64,000 nt of DNA, taken from assembly GCA_021292105.1 (NCBI GenBank), contig CM037871.1, forward strand, positions 52,056,700 to 52,120,699. Reading direction: 5' to 3'. Source of the DNA: Anadara kagoshimensis. Its lineage: Eukaryota > Mollusca > Bivalvia > Arcoida > Arcidae. Below are positions 60,101-64,000 of this stretch, one piece after another. A program made the position numbers and the translations under genes. How positions within the stretch are numbered: position 1 is the first letter of the stretch; every line of letters starts with the position of its first letter. The notes beneath the pieces are model-generated. The model was not told the DNA's origin. It did not search any database and was given only the letters and a program-made list of their open reading frames with translations.

Positions 60101-63100
60101 CTCCCTATATTTATGGACCAGCTTGACATGTGATAACTGGTGATCTCAATATAATCGAGAACACTAAATTAAGATCTTTACTTTCAAAAGGTCCTAAATA
60201 TAGAGAAGCTCAATCTTTTACTTGGGGACAGAATTTCAGACTTGTCATGGTTTCTGTTGAAGAGTACGCCAGACGTTGGGCTAAATTAGAAGATGTTGAG
60301 CTTGATACCTTATCCGACCGGATAAAGATTATGAGATCTTTCGTTAAAACTAGGATTGCCAAACTTAAAGGGTCTATGAGTACTACACCGTCTTCAGTAC
60401 TCAAGGATCCAGAAATCAAGGCAATACAAATATGTTGTTGCCCCAGCTGATAAGGCTTCGAACAACATTATTCTCGTTTGTAAGAGATTCTACCTTGAAT
60501 GTCTTATTAAGGAGCTTGGTTTAGATAGTATATCAAATAACCTGCATATACTAGAACTAATTTTACCAAAGATGAAGTTCTTTCCAACCATAGGGGAGTT
60601 CTCGAGTCTTTCGGTATCAATCTTAAAGAGGAAGATCTTGATCTTCCTTACTTGTATTGGATTCCTTAACTCCATAAAAATCCATACAAGGAAAAATATA
60701 TTACAGGCTCATCTAAATGTACTACTAAATCATTATCGGTAACTCTAACACAAATTATTCTTATTCAGAAAAAGTATATTGTACATTTGGAATCAACCAA
60801 ATGTGGATTCTCAAAAATTCTAAAGATTTACTTGAACATTTTGCTTCTAATATAAAAACATTTGATTTTTCAACACTATACACCACTATCCCTCATTCTA
60901 AATTGAAAGAACGTCTTAAAGTAATTATTCACTTGTCTTTCTTTTACAAAAACGGTAAGCCAAGATACAAATATCTGGTGCTGAACAGGGATTCTGGTTA
61001 TTTTGTCAAGCACCATACGGATTCCAAACAAAAATATACTGAAGATACCATCAAAAAAATGTTGGAGCTTTTGATAGATAACATATTTGTTGTGTTTGGT
61101 TATATAGTTTTTCAGCAAACAATCGGTATACTAATGGGTACAAACTGTGCACCATTGCTTGCTGATTTGTTTCTTTATTCTTATGAAGCATAATTTATGC
61201 AGAACCTTGTTAAATCTGGAGAGAAAACTGTCGCCAAATCATTCAACTCAACATACTGATATATAGATGACGTTCTGTCTCTTAACAATCCTAAATTTGG
61301 AGACTATGTAAATGGCATCTATCCTAGTGAGCTTTAGATAAAAGACATGACTGATTCCTCAAGTTCTGCTTCATATTTAGAATTATACCTGAATTATGAC
61401 GCACACGAAAGGCTACATTTGAAACTTTATGACTTCAATTTTTCTATTGTCAACTTTCCTTTTTTATGCAGCAATATACCTGCTTCTCCTGCTTATGGTG
61501 TATTTGTTTCCCAATTAATACGCTATGGTAGAGCTTGTTCCCACTACGGGGACTTTGTACAACGAAGTAGGCTGCTTGCAAATAAATTGTTGACTCAGGG
61601 ATATTGCAAGCCTAGGCTTATCAAGTTTTATGGCCGTCATCACAGTATTGTTGATAAGTTTGATGTCTCTGTCTCCAGGATTGCCCTGGATATATTTGAC
61701 ATCTCATAGTTCCATTTCCTTTCACACAATTTTGATTACACACGTGGCGGGTGTAGCTAGCTAAACAGGAGGTGCTTACCCTTCCGGAGCACTCGGCCTT
61801 ACTTCCCTGGTGGAAGTTCACGTGTCTAACCTAACTTGTCAGTTCCAAAGTTTTTACTTTGCTTCTGGATTGTGATTCGGACATGGATTAGTATGTTTGT
61901 TTTTGATTTGCAATACCATTATTCTGTATAGCACGGTGCATAACTTTTGGTTGATTTTTTTCTGAAGGTATGTTTAGGCTTGGCTTCTACTTTCAAACTT
62001 TTATGTGGTATTATTTCGAAACTTCTTTGCTTCCATGGTTTTGTAATCAGAACAAATGTATATAACATTTAATTTATATTGCTTGAATAGTGTGTATTAA
62101 TGACATTCAAATCGGTTTATTTCAAATTATACATGCACAACCTTTTTAAGTTATCCTCAACCAGCTATATTGTCGTTTGACAACTGTAACATGACCTTTG
62201 TGCTCAAACACGGTAAATGTTCACACTTTATAGTTATAGGCATTCTGATAGTCATTTGTGTTGGTTCTAATGATATTATCTCCACTCGCCGACATCACTT
62301 TCATGGAGTTGCTATATAGGTCAAATCCTAAATTTACCTTAACAATCCCGAATTTGGAGACTATGTGAATGCCATCTATCCTAGTGAGCTTGAAATAAAA
62401 GATACGACGGATTCCTCAAGTTCTGGTTGCTTCATGTTTAGACTGGTATCTCAATTATGACGCCCACAAAAGGCTACATTTGAAACTTTATGAAGAACGT
62501 GATGACTTCAATTTTTCTATTGTCAATTTTCCTTTTCTATGCAGCAATATACCTGCTTTTCCTGCCTATGGTGTATTTGTTTCCCAATTATTGCGCTATG
62601 GTAAAGCTTGTTCCCACTACGGGGACTTTGTTCAACGATGCAAACTACTTGCAAATAAATTGTTGATATTGCAAGCCCAGGCTTATCAAGGCCCTAAAAG
62701 TTTTAGGGCCGTCATCACAGTATTGTTGATAGTTTTGATGTCTCTGTGCCCAGGATTGATATATTTGACTTCCCATAGTTGAATGTTCCTTTCACACAAT
62801 TTTGATCACACACGTGGCGAGTGTAGCTAGCTAAACAGGAGGTGATTACCCTTTCGGAGCACCTGGTCTCACTTCCCTGGTGAAAGTTCACGTGTCTAAC
62901 CTAACTTGTCAGTTCCAATGTTATATACTTTGATTCTGGATTGTGATTCGGACATGGATTAATATGTTTGTTTTTTATTAAATCATATTATAAGACATAA
63001 ATTAGGCCACTTTACTGTTACTCTACTGTTCCCTTTATAATTGCAGTATCCACGACAATGTTCTAAGACATAAATTTATCTACTTTGTTACTCTATTTTT

Positions 63101-64000
63101 CCATTTATTATTGCAGTGTCCACGACAATTTTCTAAGACATAAATTAGGCCATTTTGTTATTCTATTTTTCCATTTATAATTGCAGTGTCCACAACAATG
63201 TGGAGCCGGTGACCAAACAAGAGACATTAAATGTTTAGATTCAAAATATCGACCTAGTGCAGCGTGTCACCAAGACATAAAACCAGTTGCTAGGCAACGA
63301 TGTGATTCATCACAATGTCTTCCCACAACTACACCAGGTATGTATATGATCAGGGTTCGTACCCAGGTCAGATCTGACCAAAACTTGAAACTTTGTATCA
63401 TTCGATGGACAATTTTCCCTCCGGGTGCTTTTGACGTTCGTGGAGATGTTTGCATTTCTCGCACGTGTTTCGTTAAAAGTTAACCAATACCAATTTGCTA
63501 GACACTTTCATTTAGAGTACTAATATTTTTTAAGAATCGTAGAGAAATAATCATATGACCTTCTTGCATTTGCATTTATCATTGAAAATAATTAGGGGAG
63601 ATACTTATTATATGCACTTCTATAACATAAAGTTACCTAACTATCCAACAAATTATACAACATGCTTACCTATATTACGACAATTCTGTGAATATAACTT
63701 TCTCTTGTTTCTAATATGGTGCTAACAGTGAAGTAAAGTATCTAATGATAAATTGTATAAAATTGTTAACCAAGTCGTTGAAACCTGTTTCCGTTCAAAA
63801 TTGCCATTTGCTACTAAATTCTGAGGAATTCAAAAAGTAACATATTTTTGCAAATTTGTGAAAATACTTTAAATACACATTTTTGTATTTTAAGAAATTT
63901 GGCTACTAGTGATTTTAAAGTTTTTGAAACTATATAAACTAAATTCACTTTCATTTATCATATGAACTTATTTTTTTCAGAAGTAGCAGACAAGGATTGT
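46641..64000 (+). CDS. Papilin/ADAMTS-like secreted matrix glycoprotein (partial gene, 14 exons)
   Basis: Exons: 46641-46795, 47356-47413, 48648-48753, 49353-49483, 51755-51954, 52397-52572, 54008-54746, 55647-55827 (start uncertain), 56399-56597, 57093-57272, 58164-58331, 58886-59068, 63187-63337 and 63981 onward. Order of parts: basic leader, TSP1 (WRTWGQWSACNAECGTG), cysteine-rich module ending DQCGVCGGDGTGC, spacer (YIINGNRRLSPEGEH...), polar linker, then six TSP1 repeats (CSxTCGxG or CxxxCGxG cores). This order is that of papilin, ADAMTSL and the ancillary half of ADAMTS. No protease or disintegrin part is visible and the stretch before the first TSP1 is a short polar leader, which favours papilin/ADAMTSL, secreted to the extracellular matrix. 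The signal peptide exon is not found, and the C-terminus is beyond the window. Exons 5 and 7 have frame breaks, so function is uncertain. Confidence 0.8.
46799..46872. mobile_element. Family C foldback element inside a splice donor
   Basis: Starts tgtcatgtgctactt, ends gtagcacatgaca, flanked by ggta on both sides (46795-46798 and 46873-46876). Same termini as 12623-12725. The insertion falls three bases into the intron. Confidence 0.85.
47356..47413 (+). CDS. Papilin-like exon 2
   Basis: 58 nt, phase 2 in and phase 0 out. Acceptor ttgttttag; encodes SQYEMCRGKKKEFRICNTQ, completing TSP1-1. Its donor ACACAG|GTATAATG is the first unit of the 22-bp array that follows. Confidence 0.8.
47401..48224. 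repeat. 22-bp tandem array of an exon end plus splice donor, about 37 copies
   Basis: Unit gtaatacacaggtataatga plus at/tt. The first unit is the last 13 bases of exon 2 and the first bases of its intron. Spacing between the first two donors is exactly 22 (47413 and 47435). Units differ mainly at gaat/gatt. The minus-strand frames of up to 311 codons are repeat artefacts. Confidence 0.95.
48225..48647. other. Intron 2, remainder
   Basis: AT-rich; no feature recognised. Confidence 0.6.
48648..48753 (+). CDS. Papilin-like exon 3
   Basis: Acceptor ttctttgaag; encodes KCTRGQKTLRATLCSAHDND and ends RYRWIPYLL in phase 1 at C|GTGAGT. It corresponds to the start of the ADAMTS cysteine-rich module (xxRxxxCSxxD...W.P). 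Confidence 0.8.
48757..49352. other. Intron 3 with (TC)n at its start
   Basis: (TC)n at 48757-48790 directly after the donor; nothing else recognised. Confidence 0.6.
49353..49483 (+). CDS. Papilin-like exon 4: cysteine-rich module
   Basis: 131 nt, phase 1 in and phase 0 out. Encodes SNRCELICRAAGRGFYNSFP and ends GTAVCIDGVCK, the ADAMTS/papilin CxLxCxAxGxxF...DGTxC...VC..G.C pattern. Donor AAA|GTAAGTA is the first of 16 copies. Confidence 0.88.
49420..51250. repeat. Exon-end/donor/(AG)n compound array, 16 copies
   Basis: Each unit contains gttctttatgtaatcacaaa, ggtacagcagtttgtataga and gtttgtaaagtaagta, then (AG)n of variable length (about 20-60 bp). The exon-derived part is nearly unchanged from copy to copy, while the AG tract varies. 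All but the last copy keep GTAAGT (the last has gtaaat). The long minus-strand frames (LSLSLS...) are repeat artefacts. Confidence 0.95.
51251..51754. other. Intron 4, remainder, with (TAATG)n
   Basis: Pentanucleotide microsatellite at 51357-51399; otherwise nothing recognised. Confidence 0.7.
51755..51954 (+). CDS. Papilin-like exon 5: end of cysteine-rich module and start of spacer, frame-broken
   Basis: Acceptor tattttacag; encodes KFGCDNVVGSHAVKDQCGVC with the diagnostic CGVCGGDGTGC, then the spacer start NYGYSTIGVIPA. The frame stops at TAA 51917-51919, yet the exon's last bases (AAC TTT TTA G, then GTATAT) join perfectly in another frame to exon 6 as NFLALKIRDG, the expected spacer motif. 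A middle stretch (INKQDEER) is in the third frame. Two single-base losses, near 51908 and 51943, would explain this. Confidence 0.75.
51955..52396. other. Intron 5
   Basis: AT-rich; nothing recognised. Confidence 0.6.
52397..52572 (+). CDS. Papilin-like exon 6: spacer
   Basis: Acceptor catgtttcag, phase 1 in, phase 0 out at ATG|GTAAGG. Encodes LKIRDGAYIINGNRRLSPEG and onward to STGPINVDIELM, matching the ADAMTS-type spacer (YxxNGxxxLS...G..F.Y.R...E...GP....++L). A lysine/cysteine-containing loop (RRKKSKCNAAEC) is unusual in the middle. Confidence 0.85.
52790..53230. mobile_element. Nested foldback sequences in intron 6
   Basis: Three palindromes in a row: gcgtgcaatat/atatttgcacgc (52819-52852), cactagttctt/aagaactagtg (52985-53020) and a long one with arms ggttattgaactgatattgt and acaatatcagttcaataacc (53108-53225). 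This looks like one composite foldback element or nested insertions. Confidence 0.65.
53231..54007. other. Intron 6, remainder
   Basis: Nothing recognised apart from a good acceptor (tttattccag) at its end. Confidence 0.6.
54008..54746 (+). CDS. Papilin-like exon 7: spacer end, long linker, start of TSP1-2; two frame changes
   Basis: Begins LLAFGVNGGVSFSYAVSGIS in the frame set by exon 6 and hits TAA at 54083-54085. An acidic, T/N-rich linker (TTVINNNETDYNNTDD...) is open one base over until 54410. The original frame resumes after 54319, carries a basic linker (MPKYTQSFKFMSKMRRKDRR) and ends GYTDCSTTCGPG at G|GTCTGT. Both linker compositions look coding. A compensating pair of indels (first between 54027 and 54082, second between 54320 and 54407) would explain the pattern. 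Confidence 0.7.
54747..55259. other. Intron 7, left part
   Basis: Nothing recognised. Confidence 0.6.
55260..55610 (+). repeat. Molluscan dispersed repeat with terminal hairpin and (TCTG)n
   Basis: Opens with the small hairpin ataccccctt/aagggggtat, then (tgtc)n and cttgtccgggccatatcc. This start is shared by a repeat very common in bivalve and cephalopod genomes. The 82-codon frame across it is not a gene. Confidence 0.6.
55647..55827 (+). CDS. Papilin-like exon 8: rest of TSP1-2
   Basis: The certain part encodes YKILSGRRQPKIQCMGNGRY and ends QTIECNNQPCDSES, the C-terminal half of a TSP1 (RP...C...PC), with donor CCAG|GTAACC in phase 2. Acceptor choice is unclear. The one at 55646 (gttttacag) keeps phase and adds ECFIFGNR. 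The one at 55668 (ggtaacag) gives a more TSP1-like junction but is one base out of phase. Confidence 0.75.
55828..56398. other. Intron 8
   Basis: Nothing recognised. Confidence 0.6.
56399..56597 (+). CDS. Papilin-like exon 9: TSP1-3 and start of TSP1-4
   Basis: Phase 2 in, phase 0 out. Encodes WEAGAWSSCSVTCGEGFETR through SCQRQNC and then SSWEVGPWSQ. The WxxxxWSxCSxTCGxG core is intact and could carry C-mannosyl and O-fucosyl glycans. Donor CAG|GTATTA. Confidence 0.9.
56598..57092. other. Intron 9
   Basis: Nothing recognised. Confidence 0.6.
57093..57272 (+). CDS. Papilin-like exon 10: rest of TSP1-4 and start of TSP1-5
   Basis: 60 codons, phase 0 both ends. Encodes CSVTCGPGIKRRQVTCTRNV through ECYPGPC and ends WYVKEWPTE. 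Acceptor acgttttggtag, donor GAA|GTTAGT. Confidence 0.9.
57387..57520 (+). pseudogene. Truncated upstream copy of exon 12
   Basis: Includes the duplicated acceptor cttctccaatgacag and 44 codons (CNVTCGPGMQSLDVACIHRR...) that match exon 12 (58886 on) almost base for base. It breaks off after ATGTCTTG, so it lacks the last cysteines and a donor, and it reads into a TGA at 57519-57521. If spliced in, it would terminate the protein. Confidence 0.85.
57521..58163. other. Intron after the truncated exon copy
   Basis: AT-rich, nothing recognised. Confidence 0.6.
58164..58331 (+). CDS. Papilin-like exon 11: rest of TSP1-5 and start of TSP1-6
   Basis: 56 codons, phase 0 both ends. CPVECGTGTQTRVALCLGED through CNSNTRC, then FWFTGPWGK. 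Acceptor tatttttcag, donor AAG|GTTAGT. Confidence 0.9.
58332..58885. other. Intron 11
   Basis: AT-rich. Its last 15 bases are identical to those before the truncated copy at 57387. Confidence 0.6.
58886..59068 (+). CDS. Papilin-like exon 12: rest of TSP1-6 and start of TSP1-7
   Basis: 61 codons, phase 0 both ends. CNATCGPGMQSRDVACIHRR through CLIEEC, then WFISEWSQ. Complete and intact, unlike its upstream copy. Confidence 0.9.
59069..59539. other. Intron 12, left part
   Basis: Nothing recognised. Confidence 0.55.
59540..61910 (+). pseudogene. Degenerate reverse-transcriptase retroelement
   Basis: Sense-oriented insertion in intron 12 of the papilin-like gene. Broken frames together show: SKIFNYKQTLQ and a CSCSSSPYIYGPA stretch (59.9-60.1 kb), GPKYREAQSF and SVEEYARRWAKL (60.2-60.3 kb), the finger motif PADKASNNII (60.45 kb), RT motif A as KTFDFSTLYTTIPH (60.86 kb), motif B as MGTNCAPLLADLFLY (61.13 kb), motif C as YIDDVLSL (61.26 kb) and the C-terminal YGVFVSQLIRYGRACSHYGD (61.5 kb). 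It matches a non-LTR or Penelope-type RT family abundant in bivalves; I cannot place it further. Many stops and shifts make it non-functional. The 3' tail (61735-61910) carries gcttacccttccggagcac and ends ttgtgattcggacatggatt. Confidence 0.85.
62310..62980 (+). pseudogene. Second, 5'-truncated copy of the same retroelement
   Basis: Starts near RT motif C (FGDYVNAIYPSELEIKDT at about 62355), covers DDFNFSIVNFPFLCSNIPAF and YGVFVSQLLRYGKACSHYGD, and ends with the shared tail to about 62975. 5' truncation is typical of target-primed reverse transcription. It is about 350-400 bp beyond the first copy in the same orientation. Confidence 0.8.
62985..63203. repeat. 70-bp tandem repeat spanning a splice acceptor, about 3 copies
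   Basis: The phrase attgcagtgtccacgacaat (first copy attgcagtatcc...) ends in acceptors at 63046, 63116 and 63186, exactly 70 bp apart. Copies share taagacataaatt and the pyrimidine tract tctatttttccatttat. The last copy is the true start of exon 13. Confidence 0.92.
63187..63337 (+). CDS. Papilin-like exon 13: rest of TSP1-7
   Basis: Encodes CPQQCGAGDQTRDIKCLDSK through RQRCDSSQC and the linker LPTTTP, ending in phase 1 at G|GTATGT. Phase 0 in from exon 12 (WSQ|C). Confidence 0.9.
63338..63980. other. Intron 13
   Basis: AT-rich, nothing recognised. Confidence 0.6.
63981..64000 (+). CDS. Papilin-like exon 14, start only
   Basis: After a strong acceptor (tttttttcag) the phase-1 continuation reads EVADKDC. 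A new cysteine-bearing module (PLAC, Kunitz or another) would follow outside the window. Confidence 0.6.

Overview
The window is AT-rich animal genomic DNA with short exons, GT-AG introns, many microsatellites, tRNA-related SINEs, foldback elements and several long tandem arrays. The repeats and the retroelement fragments are of kinds common in bivalve molluscs, so a bivalve is the best guess. The species cannot be named from sequence alone.

Three host genes are supported. (1) On the minus strand, 3755 down to 464, five phase-consistent exons encode the N-terminal part of a membrane-anchored alpha/beta-hydrolase-fold protein; it runs off the left edge before the catalytic serine. (2) On the plus strand at 3819-3876 there is a first coding exon only, resembling the start of the small mitochondrial translocase subunit TIMM10B. 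Its ATG lies 63 bp from the hydrolase ATG, so the two genes are head to head with a shared promoter. (3) On the plus strand, 46641 to the right edge, at least 14 exons encode a secreted papilin/ADAMTS-like matrix protein: TSP1, cysteine-rich, spacer, linker, then six more TSP1 repeats.

From about 4 to 46 kb I see no convincing host exon. The region holds two families of short terminal-inverted-repeat elements, SINE pieces, one 858-bp foldback element with a target-site duplication, remnants of one retroelement 3' end, and four large tandem arrays: 52 bp at 18.1-19.5 kb, 54/60 bp at 26.2-28.4 kb, about 85 bp at 35.2-39.0 kb and 29 bp at 42.2-44.9 kb. Two of these grew out of mobile-element ends, and a third abuts one. 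The long open frames over the arrays are artefacts of the repeats.

The most unusual signal is inside the papilin-like gene. Its exon-intron boundaries have themselves been tandemly amplified. A 22-bp unit carrying the end of exon 2 and its splice donor is repeated about 37 times. The last part of exon 4 with its donor plus an (AG)n tract occurs 16 times. The acceptor of exon 13 occurs three times at an exact 70-bp spacing. In addition a 74-bp foldback element sits inside the exon 1 donor and supplies a new donor, one TSP1 exon has a truncated upstream copy, and exons 5 and 7 carry reading-frame breaks. The gene is therefore either decaying, mis-assembled at single bases, or tolerating an extraordinary load of competing splice sites. 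A degenerate reverse-transcriptase element and a second truncated copy occupy its intron at 59.5-63.0 kb.
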